64,000 bases of DNA, taken from the NCBI GenBank assembly GCA_017307755.1, contig JAFKGQ010000018.1, forward strand, positions 124,001-188,000, in the 5' to 3' direction. Numbering within the stretch: the first letter of the stretch is position 1; each line of letters starts with the position of its first letter. Origin of the DNA: Chitinophagaceae bacterium (lineage in GTDB: Bacteria; Bacteroidota; Bacteroidia; Chitinophagales; Chitinophagaceae). The notes beneath the pieces are model-generated. The model saw nothing but the letters and a program-made list of their open reading frames with translations, searched no databases and was not told the DNA's origin. Positions 49,133-58,893 of this stretch are shown here, piece by piece. The translations under genes were made by a program, and so were the position numbers.

Positions 49133-51546
49133 GCATTGAATTGTCCCTGTCCCGGAACTTTTTTGGCCTGCGCCACATTCAACAGGATATCGAACATTTT
49201 CTCAGGGGCAAAGGGCTTATTGAGGATGTCATAAATATTCATCTTCGCCAGCTTTACCTTTACTTCTGTCATGATATCGGCCGTAAAAATGACAATGTGA
49301 ATACCGGGGTACTGCCGTCGTATGATCTCTGCCAGCGCATAGCCGTCGATCTCAGGCATATGCAGGTCCAGGAGCGCTACATGATAATCGTTGTCCGACA
49401 AAAGGGCCAACGCTTCTTTGCCGCTGTGGGCGCAATCCGGAACTACCCCAAAATATTCCAATTGCTTCACGGCCACCATTACATTGATGGGATTGTCCTC
49501 CACAAACAGGAGCCGTAGGCCGCTTAATTTCTTTTCATATCCTGATATTGCCTGGGAAACGGCAAACCGGGCAGGTGAATTTTTATCAGTCAGCAGATCG
49601 AATGTCAGGTCAAAATAAAATTCGGTCCCGACGCCCGGTGAGCTCTTTACAAAGATCCGGCTGTTGTGCAATTCCACCAACTTCCGGGTGATGGTAAGCC
49701 CCAGTCCCGTACCGGAATGTTTTCGGTACGCCGATTGTTGCACCTGCTTGAAACTCTCAAAAATAGTTTCATGTAAATGTTTAGGGATACCAATACCCGA
49801 ATCTTTTATTGAAAAATGAACGGTAGCCTTGTTGTTGTTTATAGCAGCCAGCCTTACCAGCAGGGTCACTTCCCCCTGCTCGGTAAATTTGATGGCATTG
49901 CTGACGAGATTATTGAGTATTTGTCCCAAACGAATGGGGTCGGCCAGCAGATGCTGCGGTATTTCATCATCGATAAAGCTCTTCAACTGGATACCCTTTG
50001 CCTCCGCCAGCGACTTGAACTGGCTCCGGATATTCCTCACCAGTTGGAATAGGTTAACTTCCGCATAGACCAGCTCCAGTTTCTCGCTTTCCATTTTTGT
50101 AAGGTCGAGTATATCGTTGATCAGTTGCAAAAGATGGTCGGCGCAAAATATGAGATTGGTAATATATGCTTCCTGGTCCATCGTATAGTTCAGCTTCAGC
50201 AGGTTGGCTATGCCGATGATCCCGTTCAGCGGGGTCCTTATCTCATGGCTCATCACCGACAGGAAGTCTGTCTTGGCCCTGGCGGAGTTTTCTGCAAGCT
50301 CCTTGGCCTGTATCAGCGCAGCCTCTGTCTCCTTGATCTTCGTAATATCCATCAGCGCCCCTTGCACAGCCACCACTTCCTCATCCTTAATGACAGGCGA
50401 ACCAATGGCACGAACACGTTTGCGCCTCCCTTTTGCCGTCGTGAGCCATAATTCGATGTCAAAAGATTTCTTTTCCCTCATCGCCGCATCTACAATCGCA
50501 TCCGTCCTGCGTAAGTCCTCTTCATCATAAAAGGCACGCGAACTATCCAGGGTGACTACAAAATCATCTCCCACCTCATACACCAGATATGCCTGCCGGG
50601 TCCAGAATACCTCTCCCGTCTGAAAGTTTACCTCCCATCCGGCCGTGTCGCTCAGTTGCTGACTCACGTCCAGTAGAATATTGCTCCGCTCCAGCTTCTC
50701 CTTTATTTCCCGCAGAGCCAGCTCGATCTCCTTTCTTTCCGTAATGTCCGTTACAGCGCCCCGGACTAATTCCACCTTCCCGTCCTTTACAACAGGCTTG
50801 CCGATGGTGCGAAACCACTTTTTAGTACCCTTCGGTCTTAGCTCGAGATCATATATCTTTTGGTCCCGGATAGCCTCCTGCATTCCTTTTTGAATGGCCT
50901 TATCGTCTTCCTCTTCGTAAAGAGAAGTAGCGTCGTCCAGCGTAGTGGTATCACCCGTAATTCCAAGCATGATCTTCATCTGCTTGGTCCGGAAGACGGT
51001 GTCCGTCTTTACATCATACTCCCATCCCCCCGTCTTGCTGATCTCCTGGCTGGCATCCAGCAGGCTGACAGTTCTCTCCATTTGCTCCTTGGCCCGCAGC
51101 AACTGCACCTCTGATTGTTTTAACCTTTCATTGGTTTCTTCCAGGACCTTCTCCTGCAAGGTCTTTTCAGTGATATCCTCTAAAAACCCGAAATAATACA
51201 TAGGAACGCCCTGTTCATCAAAAACAAACCGGGACCTTATGCTACACCAGCGCAACCCCTTCGTCTTATGGTGAAAACGGTAAGAAAATTCGATAATATC
51301 CTTTTTCTCCTGCAGCATTTCCAGGATAAAGGACTTTACATAGGCGATATCATCCTCATAAACGACGCTCATCCACCCCCATCCCAGGGCTTCTTCCAGA
51401 CTAAGCCCGTAAATATCTTCCAGCGGCCTGTTGATATAAAAACAGTTGCCATCAGGGTCGGCCTGAAAAACGCCAAAGGGGGAAAGTCCCAGTATCTCCC
51501 TTAAAAATTTGGCTTCATCGACTGGTGAAGAGGCTTTCCTACTCAT
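49111..51546 (-). CDS. Hybrid sensor histidine kinase: three PAS, kinase, receiver
   Basis: 811 residues, no membrane helix, so cytoplasmic. Three PAS domains with PAC-type ends occur at about 15-128 (YYFGFLEDITEK), 160-272 (VRGAVTDITERKE) and 290-405 (VQGALMDITKIKE), joined by coiled coils. HisKA follows with His434 in FLSVMSHEIRTPLNGIIG, then HATPase with NNLVSNAIKFTEQGEV, DSGIGIPKHLHETIFESF and GTGLGLTITRKLVELH, and a receiver domain with LLFVEDNPINVMVAVKQLEY and the phospho-acceptor Asp in VALLDLHMPEIDG. No output domain is present; phosphate must be passed on to another protein. The first PAS, with an aromatic-rich WGWMSVVYEDD, resembles PAS_3. No partner is next to it. Confidence 0.93.
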   Translation of the reverse strand: MSRKASSPVDEAKFLREILGLSPFGVFQADPDGNCFYINRPLEDIYGLSLEEALGWGWMSVVYEDDIAYVKSFILEMLQEKKDIIEFSYRFHHKTKGLRWCSIRSRFVFDEQGVPMYYFGFLEDITEKTLQEKVLEETNERLKQSEVQLLRAKEQMERTVSLLDASQEISKTGGWEYDVKTDTVFRTKQMKIMLGITGDTTTLDDATSLYEEEDDKAIQKGMQEAIRDQKIYDLELRPKGTKKWFRTIGKPVVKDGKVELVRGAVTDITERKEIELALREIKEKLERSNILLDVSQQLSDTAGWEVNFQTGEVFWTRQAYLVYEVGDDFVVTLDSSRAFYDEEDLRRTDAIVDAAMREKKSFDIELWLTTAKGRRKRVRAIGSPVIKDEEVVAVQGALMDITKIKETEAALIQAKELAENSARAKTDFLSVMSHEIRTPLNGIIGIANLLKLNYTMDQEAYITNLIFCADHLLQLINDILDLTKMESEKLELVYAEVNLFQLVRNIRSQFKSLAEAKGIQLKSFIDDEIPQHLLADPIRLGQILNNLVSNAIKFTEQGEVTLLVRLAAINNNKATVHFSIKDSGIGIPKHLHETIFESFKQVQQSAYRKHSGTGLGLTITRKLVELHNSRIFVKSSPGVGTEFYFDLTFDLLTDKNSPARFAVSQAISGYEKKLSGLRLLFVEDNPINVMVAVKQLEYFGVVPDCAHSGKEALALLSDNDYHVALLDLHMPEIDGYALAEIIRRQYPGIHIVIFTADIMTEVKVKLAKMNIYDILNKPFAPEKMFDILLNVAQAKKVPGQGQFNAQDPGVQ

Positions 51547-51672
51547 ACGACATCAGAGTTTAGATGTATCGCGGAAGCAGGTTGTAGTTGTAGCGGGATG
51601 CCGCAATTTATCCAAAAGTTCTTTCCTAAAAAAATAACCTTTGACAGGTGACGCTCTGGCTAAAAGATCTGA

Positions 51673-52800
51673 TCAATGCACCGGCGATCCATCCCTGCGT
51701 TCTTCACTGGCCACCTTGACAATGGTATCCCCTTCGTGAAGATCCCCATATACTTCCATCTTGCCCTTATCGCTGCGGCCCGGCTTGATATCCACCCATT
51801 GCGCCTTGCCTCCGGCCACACGGATGACAAATATCCGTTCGGTAGAATTGACGACGGCGGTAGAGGGGACGATAAAAGTGCTATCCCTCGCAGGAAGAGG
51901 CACATTTACTTCGGCCACCATGCCAGGCAATAATTTCTTATCATTATTGAAGACATCCATTTCTATCCTTTCCGCCCTCAATCGATTGTCCAGGGCGCCG
52001 GCCAGACGACGGACTTTTGCATGAAAAACCTCATTCGGCAACGCCTTTACCGTGAAATGCACTTCATTCTGATCGTTGAGATAGCCTGTGTAGGCTTCGG
52101 GGACAGAAACCACCAGCCTGAGATGTCTTTGCTCCTGCAACGTGAACAGGGGGAATTCCGAGCCTTTACCCGAGGGGCCTACATAGGCACCGAGGTTCAC
52201 ATTACGGGCGCTGATCACCCCATTAAAAGGCGCTCTTATTTCCAGGTACTTCAACGTCTCGGCCACCTGGTTATAGGCGGATTTGAATGCTTCCAGCTGC
52301 GCCAGGTCCGATTTTTGACGGGCATCCGCCTGATCGATATCGTTCTGTGAGATGGTACCAGGCGTTTTGCTGGTTTCTACCAGACGCTCATAGTTGGCCT
52401 TGCTGGCAATGTAGATCGCCTCCTGCGATTTCACCCGCGAAAGAGCGCTGGCAAGCTGAGAGCCTAACTCCGGGGCTTCCAGTGTGGCAAGTAATTGCCC
52501 CTCCCGTACTTCCGAACCTACATCTACATATAGCCGCTTGACAAAACTATTCTCTTTTGCATACAGGTCCACCTGCTGGTAAGCGATCAGTTCGCCGGGG
52601 GTAAACAACGCGGTCGACAGCCGCCCTTTCTGAAGGGCAACAGTTTCCACAGGCGCCGCTGTCACAGCGACGGCCTTATTCTCTTTCTTATCACTGCCTT
52701 CACCATCCGAGGAGGAACAGCCACTGAACAAGGTGGCGGCGACCAGCGTGTTCAGGACCAATAGGGCAGTTAATGAAGGGTTATTTCTCGTTTTGTTCAT
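51673..52800 (-). CDS. RND efflux periplasmic adaptor (membrane fusion protein)
   Basis: 375 residues from ATG 52800, which overlaps the pump gene's end by 20 bases and gives a lipoprotein signal ending FSGC; the long frame above it (to 52917) lies inside the pump gene. The order is beta-barrel/lipoyl/hairpin: VKRLYVDVGSEVREGQLLAT and LEAPELGSQLASALSRVKSQ, helical hairpin, then IRAPFNGVISARNVNLGAYV and the barrel with VPEAYTGYLNDQNEVHFTVK. It joins the RND pump to TolC. It is the last gene of a leftward five-gene unit. The acidic/basic stretch SSSDGEGSDKKENK after the Cys is a linker. Confidence 0.92.
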   Translation of the reverse strand: MNKTRNNPSLTALLVLNTLVAATLFSGCSSSDGEGSDKKENKAVAVTAAPVETVALQKGRLSTALFTPGELIAYQQVDLYAKENSFVKRLYVDVGSEVREGQLLATLEAPELGSQLASALSRVKSQEAIYIASKANYERLVETSKTPGTISQNDIDQADARQKSDLAQLEAFKSAYNQVAETLKYLEIRAPFNGVISARNVNLGAYVGPSGKGSEFPLFTLQEQRHLRLVVSVPEAYTGYLNDQNEVHFTVKALPNEVFHAKVRRLAGALDNRLRAERIEMDVFNNDKKLLPGMVAEVNVPLPARDSTFIVPSTAVVNSTERIFVIRVAGGKAQWVDIKPGRSDKGKMEVYGDLHEGDTIVKVASEERRDGSPVH

Positions 52801-55800
52801 ACAATGACGGTATATAATGTTTACTTTCTTTATCCGAAGGATCAAGGGATACTGATTCGATAGATGTTCTGCGCTGCACCCAGGCAAAGATGAGAGGTAG
52901 GATAAATAACGCTGCAAACGTAGACGCGATCAGACCGCCGATCACCGCACGGCCCAAGGGGGCCGCCTGATCGCCGCCCTCGCCAAAACCCGAAGCCATC
53001 GGGATCATACCGACCACCATGGCCACACTGGTCATCAGGATGGGACGGAGACGGACGGCAGCCGACTCCCGCGCCGCCTCTAGCGCATTGCCGGAATGCT
53101 TCCGCAAATGCTCGGCATTGGTCACCAGCAGTACCGAGTTGGAAATGGAAACCCCCACCGACATGATCATACCCATATAGCTCTGCAGATTGAGGGTAGA
53201 GCCTGTCAGCATAAGCAGCCCCAGCGAACCCAACAGCACGGCAGGTACGGTACATAAGGTCACCAGCGACACTTTAAACGATTGAAAATTGGCGGCCAGC
53301 ATAAGGAAGATCACCAGGATGGCCGTGATAAGCCCCACCTGCAGGCTGTTCAAAGTATCCGAAAGCACCTGCACTAGACCTCTTGTTTCTACAGTGATAC
53401 CACGAGGCGGGGCGCCTAAGGACGCAATAGCAGCCTCGACATCTTTGGCGGCGCTGCCCAGGTCCCTCTTATACAGGTTAGCCGTCACCGATAGTACCGG
53501 GTTCGGTCCGATATTGTCATTCTCCCCATTTGTGGTATCGGTGGTGATAGTGGCCACATCGCTGAGCGTAGGACGCGGCGCATTGGGTAAAATAGGCGTC
53601 TCTCCAATATCATGGATACTCGTCATCCTGTTCTCAGGCACTTCCACCTGGACATTATAAGCCAGGTTGCTCCTGTGGTCGACCCATACGCTCTTTTCTG
53701 TAAACCGGGAGGAAGAAGTGGCAGCCAGCAGACTGCGGCTGATCGTAGCGGCATTGGTGCCCAACTGTGCGGCCCTTACCCGGTCAATATCGATATTGAT
53801 GGACGGATACTTCGTAGACTGTCCCAGCTGCACGTCGCGTAAATAAGGTATCTCCCGCAGCTTATCGATCACTTTGCCCGCAAATTGTTCATTCAGTTTT
53901 TTATTCTTCCCGATGACCTTCACCTCGATGGGCGTGGGAGAACCCTGACTGAGTATCTTGTCGGTGAGCTCGATGGGTTCGAAAGATACTTTTACTTCCG
54001 GCATGTCCATCTGTATCTTCTTCCGGAACTCGTCTTTCAGATCATCCATCTTTACCTTGTAATCCTCCTTCAGACTCACCTGCAGCACGCTCTCTTGCGG
54101 ACCGGCCATAAAGAGATAGATAGGGTTGGTGGAAAACTGGCCGCCGTGCATACCCACCATGGCCGAAGTAACGCCGATGTTCTCATGTCCCACCAGTGTA
54201 TCCAGTATATGCAGGGTACGGATCATATAGGCTTCCGTCCTTTCGATACGGGTGCCGTCAGGAGCACGGAAACGTGCCTGGAACTGTCCCGCATTTGACT
54301 TCGGCAATACATCCCGGCCGATGCTGTTCAGCATGAGCCAGGCGCCGCCCAATCCCAATAAAATATACGCAATGGCAATGGGCGTGCGGAAAGGAAAGAG
54401 TCTTTCCAGGAAGCGGAGAAACCGGTTTCTAAACCTGTCAAAGGCGGTCAGCTTGCCTCCCTTGCCGGTGCCGCCCGTTGCCAGCTTGTGTTTTTCGGAC
54501 CAGGGATCTTTTTCATCGGCAGCGGAGATACCAGATTCCCTGAATTCCTCATCATCCGTCTTGCCCTTGCCATGATGTCCCTTCATCAGCCAGTTGGCCA
54601 TGATGGGAACAAAGGTCTGGGCCATCAGATAAGAGGTGATCATGGAAAAAGCAATGGCCAGCGACAGCGGCAGGAACAGCGAGCCGGGGATGCCGCTCAT
54701 GGTAAAGGCCGGGGCGAATACGGCCAGGATACATAATAATATCAATAGTTTGGAAAAAGCGATCTCGCGACAAGCATCCCAGATGGCCAGGGCCTTCGGC
54801 TTGCCCATGGCCAAGTGCTGATGGATGTTCTCTATTGTGACTGTGGATTCGTCGACAAGGATACCAATGGCCAGTGAAAGACCGCTCAACGTCATGATAT
54901 TGATGGTCTGATGAAACAGCGTGAGGAACAGCACCCCGGAGATTACGCAGATGGGTATCGTAAGGATCACGATCGAAGCGCCCCGGGCATCACCCAGGAA
55001 CAGCAGCACCATCAACCCCGTAAGGATAGCCCCGATAGCCCCCTCCGATAACAGGTTTTTTACAGAATTGATGACATATACGGACTGGTCGAACTCATAG
55101 GACAGTTGTACATCCTCCGGCAATTGCGCCTGAAAGCGGGGAATGGCTTTCTTCAGATTCTGTACTACATCCCAGGTGCTGGCGGCAGCCGACTTGGTGA
55201 TGGGGAGATAGACGGAACGCTTGCCATTGATCAGCGCATAACCCGCCGTAATATCAGCCCCATCCTCCACCGTCGCCACGTCCTTCAGGTACACATTCTG
55301 CACGCTATTGGTATAGAGGGGTATCATCTCAAAGTCCTTCACCGTCTCGATGGTGGTATTGGCAGGCGTCAGATAGTTGAGATCGCCGATACGCACATTA
55401 CCCGCAGGCGTGGCCTGGTTATTATTGCGCAATGCCTCCACCAGCTGATCAGGCGTAAGGTTATGGCTGCGCAGCAGCTCCGGGTCCGCCTTGATCACCA
55501 CCGTACGGACATTGCCTCCAAAAGGCGCCGGGGCTACAAGCCCGGGTATGCTGCTGAACTGGGCTCTGACATATACATTGGCAAGGTCCAGCAATTCATT
55601 ATTGTTCCTTTTTGGGCTGCTGATCACCAGCTGCCCTACAGGCAGCGTACTCGCGTCAAAACGGAGGATAAAGGGTGGCTGCGAGCCGGGTGGAAAGATC
55701 GCCTGCGCCCTGGTGGTATACCCCGTCACTTCAGAAGCCGCCTGGGCCATATTGGTGCCTTCATAAAAGGTAAGCTTGATAAGAGTAAGCCCCTGAATAT

Positions 55801-56050
55801 TCCGGGTTTCGATACTTTTTACACCGCCGATATACAACAATAGATTGACATACTGCTTACCAAAATAAGTCTCCATCTGATCCGGGGTAAATCCGCCGTA
55901 TGGATGCGAAATATAGATCACCGGAAGGTTCATGTCCGGGAATATATCGATCTTGACGCTACGGATGGCGCCGATACCGAAAAATAGTAAGCCGGCCACC
56001 AGGACTAAGATGGTAATAGGTTTTCTGAGTGCGCTTCTTATCAATCCCAT
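52781..56050 (-). CDS. RND efflux pump inner-membrane permease
   Basis: 1089 residues with AcrB/MexB-type duplicated topology: helix 1 (PITILVLVAGLLFFGIGAI), two large periplasmic loops (about 32-330 and 570-860) and 12 helices. Helix 4 has GILVDESTVTIENIHQH, with Asp400-Glu401 in place of the usual Asp-Asp proton relay. A hydrophilic cytoplasmic segment (about 490-535, rich in Lys, Gly, Glu) is longer than in AcrB. It exports an unknown compound or metal by proton antiport; metal-specific Met/His clusters are not obvious. The gene order TolC-pump-adaptor differs from the common adaptor-pump-TolC order. Confidence 0.95.
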   Translation of the reverse strand: MGLIRSALRKPITILVLVAGLLFFGIGAIRSVKIDIFPDMNLPVIYISHPYGGFTPDQMETYFGKQYVNLLLYIGGVKSIETRNIQGLTLIKLTFYEGTNMAQAASEVTGYTTRAQAIFPPGSQPPFILRFDASTLPVGQLVISSPKRNNNELLDLANVYVRAQFSSIPGLVAPAPFGGNVRTVVIKADPELLRSHNLTPDQLVEALRNNNQATPAGNVRIGDLNYLTPANTTIETVKDFEMIPLYTNSVQNVYLKDVATVEDGADITAGYALINGKRSVYLPITKSAAASTWDVVQNLKKAIPRFQAQLPEDVQLSYEFDQSVYVINSVKNLLSEGAIGAILTGLMVLLFLGDARGASIVILTIPICVISGVLFLTLFHQTINIMTLSGLSLAIGILVDESTVTIENIHQHLAMGKPKALAIWDACREIAFSKLLILLCILAVFAPAFTMSGIPGSLFLPLSLAIAFSMITSYLMAQTFVPIMANWLMKGHHGKGKTDDEEFRESGISAADEKDPWSEKHKLATGGTGKGGKLTAFDRFRNRFLRFLERLFPFRTPIAIAYILLGLGGAWLMLNSIGRDVLPKSNAGQFQARFRAPDGTRIERTEAYMIRTLHILDTLVGHENIGVTSAMVGMHGGQFSTNPIYLFMAGPQESVLQVSLKEDYKVKMDDLKDEFRKKIQMDMPEVKVSFEPIELTDKILSQGSPTPIEVKVIGKNKKLNEQFAGKVIDKLREIPYLRDVQLGQSTKYPSINIDIDRVRAAQLGTNAATISRSLLAATSSSRFTEKSVWVDHRSNLAYNVQVEVPENRMTSIHDIGETPILPNAPRPTLSDVATITTDTTNGENDNIGPNPVLSVTANLYKRDLGSAAKDVEAAIASLGAPPRGITVETRGLVQVLSDTLNSLQVGLITAILVIFLMLAANFQSFKVSLVTLCTVPAVLLGSLGLLMLTGSTLNLQSYMGMIMSVGVSISNSVLLVTNAEHLRKHSGNALEAARESAAVRLRPILMTSVAMVVGMIPMASGFGEGGDQAAPLGRAVIGGLIASTFAALFILPLIFAWVQRRTSIESVSLDPSDKESKHYIPSLYEQNEK

Positions 56051-56063
56051 GATGATGATTCAA

Positions 56064-57461
56064 TTAAAATTCATTAAAAAACAAACCAAAATCCCCGCTG
56101 GCGGCAGCCTTGAACAATAAAGCCTGCCATACATTGTTGTTGGCGATGTCCCTGTCCGTCTCGGCCCTGTTCAACGTGAACAGCGCCGTGGTGAGATCTA
56201 CGATGGTGGCCAGACCGTTCTTATACAACACCGACTTCTGCAGATATGCATCCGAAGCAGCCTTCACCTGTATGGGAGCTTCCTGGTAATTGTCCAACGA
56301 GTTTTTGATCCGCGTATCAGAAAGGACCAACTGCGCCTGCAGTTGCTGATTGATCAACCCATATTCCTCTTTCAGCCCCTCCGAGATCCATTTTTGGGAT
56401 ACCACCTGCTGATGGACACGCAACGGACTGGTAAGATTCCAAACCATACCTACACCAATAAGATAATTGCCTCTCGAAAAACTTACCCCCTTCAGATAAT
56501 TACCCGTATAGGCGTCCGGGAACTGCGTGCCGTAATTATAGTCAAAACCCGACCCCCTATCCTGCAATACACCAAATAAGGAGAAGGTGGGATAATTAAA
56601 TGTCTTCAGGTATTTCGCCTGCTCATTGCTGACGTTGATACGTTGCTGGTAGTACTTTAATAAAGGATGTTCATTCATAGCCGTAGCCGGCGCTGTGTTA
56701 AGAGCGGTGGGGATCCTCGCGATAAAAAGGCTGTCCAGCACAAAGTCGGCCGGCGGGACACCCATGTAGATGGCCAGCTGATTAGCCTGCTCCTGCTGGA
56801 ATTCCCGGGCATTGGTCAGGGCGATACGCGCATTGGAAACTTCCGCCAGGGCCAGCGAAGAGTCTACCCCCGGGTTGAGCTGACTTTTTACACGCGCCAC
56901 GACGACATTCATCAACGCCTGAGCCCTTTCAAGGTTACGCTGCTGGGTGATCACCAGTCTTTGCGCCGCCAGCAGGCCCAGATAAGCAGCCGAAACCCGG
57001 ATACTTTGCTGAAACCGCTCCTGGTTGAGATCTTCCTGGTCACGGCTAAGAACAGTCTGAGCTACTTTAATCTTTTCCTTCGCCCTGCCAAATTGGAAGA
57101 AATCCCAGTTGACATCAGTTAAATACAATGCGCCAAATGCCGCCGACCAGTTCTGCGTGGCCATAGGCGGACCCGAGGCGGCAGTGGCGCCTCCCTTATA
57201 CCCATACACAGGCCCATTGATCCCATTGATCGTGCCGTAATCATGCTGGGCGGAGATGTTCAGGTCAGGCAGGTACTCTCTTTTCGTCTCCAGGACATTT
57301 GCCTGAGAGGCTTTTACATAATTGGCCTTGGCGCGGACAGTACCATAATTATTTAGTGCGGACTGTACGGCATCTTTTAGCGTGAGCGTCTGTGCGTTTG
57401 CGCCAGGGGTAAAAATACTAATCAACAAGGCCCCCAAAAGGGCAAAAGTGTTTTTTGACAT
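56064..57461 (-). CDS. TolC family outer-membrane efflux protein
   Basis: 465 residues with a signal peptide ending GANAQ. Two TolC-type repeats are seen: LTLKDAVQSALNNYGTVRAK and LERAQALMNVVVARVKSQL in the first half; QAKYLKTFNYPTFSLFGVLQ and YLQKSVLYKNGLATIVDLTT in the second. It forms the trimeric exit duct of the tripartite pump. It is 13 bases before the pump gene and 103 bases after the kinase gene, a gap that may contain a promoter. There is no lipobox, unlike many Gram-negative relatives. Confidence 0.93.
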   Translation of the reverse strand: MSKNTFALLGALLISIFTPGANAQTLTLKDAVQSALNNYGTVRAKANYVKASQANVLETKREYLPDLNISAQHDYGTINGINGPVYGYKGGATAASGPPMATQNWSAAFGALYLTDVNWDFFQFGRAKEKIKVAQTVLSRDQEDLNQERFQQSIRVSAAYLGLLAAQRLVITQQRNLERAQALMNVVVARVKSQLNPGVDSSLALAEVSNARIALTNAREFQQEQANQLAIYMGVPPADFVLDSLFIARIPTALNTAPATAMNEHPLLKYYQQRINVSNEQAKYLKTFNYPTFSLFGVLQDRGSGFDYNYGTQFPDAYTGNYLKGVSFSRGNYLIGVGMVWNLTSPLRVHQQVVSQKWISEGLKEEYGLINQQLQAQLVLSDTRIKNSLDNYQEAPIQVKAASDAYLQKSVLYKNGLATIVDLTTALFTLNRAETDRDIANNNVWQALLFKAAASGDFGLFFNEF

Positions 57462-57564
57462 GATAGATGGACAAATTTTTTCATTCTTCCGTATCCATAT
57501 GGCGTATGGGGCAGCCGCGGGTAGTAGACATCGAGTTAGGTCCTGTTCACTGGTCAGTTGTAGT

Positions 57565-58893
57565 TTAGGGCTGCATCACTGTATACAAAGGGAAATTAAG
57601 ATTTTGAAGCAATTTTGAAGCAAGAAGGGAAGGCTGGAAGCTGATGGCGATAAGATGCTGTCCGGACACGTATTCGTAGACGATATTAAAATTCATTAAG
57701 TCACAGATCTGCCGGACAATGGCTAAGCCGATACCAATGGAATCGCTGGCTGGGTCGCCTTTTTTAAAACGCTCGAACAGCTCTGAGACAGGCAGCTGCG
57801 GTTGCAATCCGGTATTGCTGATGATCAATCCGGCCTTTGTGAGGATCACCTTTATGTTGCCCCCGGGAATGTTATGCCGGATAGCGTTGCTTATTAAATT
57901 AGTTAATAATAAGTCTGCTAACGAACTATGCAGGGGTATATACACTTTTTCTTCAATATGGCAGCTCAGCGTCAACGATTTCATCTGGATCAGCTCTTCA
58001 AAAGAGTCAAGTGTCTCACGGGTAAGCATACTGAGACAGACGGGTGTTCCGGCCGTATATTCTTTATTTTCCAACTTGGTCAATAGGGTCAGGCTGCTAT
58101 GGATCCGGGAGAGCTTCTCCAGGGCGGTCTGCATCTCGGCAATGAGGATGGCCTGATCATCCCGGATATCCGACTCCATCAGCAGGTCCAGTTTACCCCG
58201 GATGATGGCGGTAGGCGTCTGCAATTCATGAGAAGCATTCTCGGCAAATTCCTTTAGGGATTGATAGTCCTCCAATGCTTTGTCCGTCATTTTCTTAAGA
58301 AACTTATTTAACTCTTTGAATTCATCTGTCCTCGTTTCAGGCAGGAGAATAGACTTTCGTTGCTTAAGATCAAAACACTGGATCACCTTAAGGGTCCGTT
58401 TAAAAGGAGACAATATATATTTTGGAATGAGCTTCCCCGATATAGCCACCAGTATAAGGAGAAGCAACAGGATCCATTTGAAAGAGTCCACCACACCGGG
58501 CAGCAGCTGGTAAAAAGAAGGAATAAAAGAATAAGTAGCGATCCGGTAATGCCTGCCATGTATAGTATAAAAGGATGTAACCACCAGCCGGAACTCATTT
58601 GCCTGGAATTCCGGGTTCCAGTTCAACCCGCGTGTATAATAGGACTGCTCGCCTCTGGGCATGCTGTCAGCAGGTATTTCCCTGACGGTCGCCCGTTTAC
58701 GGGTGGGGTGATCAGTATAATCGCCGCCTTTGCTGATCTGTTGAGCGATAAGATCGTTCAGCCGTTGATGCCGCACCACTTCCACCCTGCTGATCTTCCA
58801 CTGTATCTCGTAGTAGACGATGGCTCCACCGATGAGCAGTACCACCAGCATAATAGCGAAGTACCAGAGTGTGAATTTGTTAGTAAGCTTCAT
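57565..58893 (-). CDS. OmpR-system sensor histidine kinase
   Basis: 442 residues. A membrane helix (YFAIMLVVLLIGGAIVYYE), a periplasmic loop (about 33-138), a second helix (WILLLLLILVAISGKLI), then HisKA with His222 in FAENASHELQTPTAIIRGKL and an HATPase domain with LTNLISNAIRHNIPGG, FERFKKGDPASDSIGIGLAI. The ATP-lid D-box is short (LIISNTGLQ). The start ATG follows the regulator stop directly (TAAATG). Position upstream of tolC on the same strand suggests that it senses an efflux substrate or envelope state and controls the pump. Confidence 0.92.
   Translation of the reverse strand: MKLTNKFTLWYFAIMLVVLLIGGAIVYYEIQWKISRVEVVRHQRLNDLIAQQISKGGDYTDHPTRKRATVREIPADSMPRGEQSYYTRGLNWNPEFQANEFRLVVTSFYTIHGRHYRIATYSFIPSFYQLLPGVVDSFKWILLLLLILVAISGKLIPKYILSPFKRTLKVIQCFDLKQRKSILLPETRTDEFKELNKFLKKMTDKALEDYQSLKEFAENASHELQTPTAIIRGKLDLLMESDIRDDQAILIAEMQTALEKLSRIHSSLTLLTKLENKEYTAGTPVCLSMLTRETLDSFEELIQMKSLTLSCHIEEKVYIPLHSSLADLLLTNLISNAIRHNIPGGNIKVILTKAGLIISNTGLQPQLPVSELFERFKKGDPASDSIGIGLAIVRQICDLMNFNIVYEYVSGQHLIAISFQPSLLASKLLQNLNFPLYTVMQP

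Noticed and set aside
51590..51605. Small hairpin (GCGG...CCGC) between the hybrid kinase and the adaptor gene
   Set aside because: Only a 4-5 base stem with no T run after it in either direction; too weak for a terminator.
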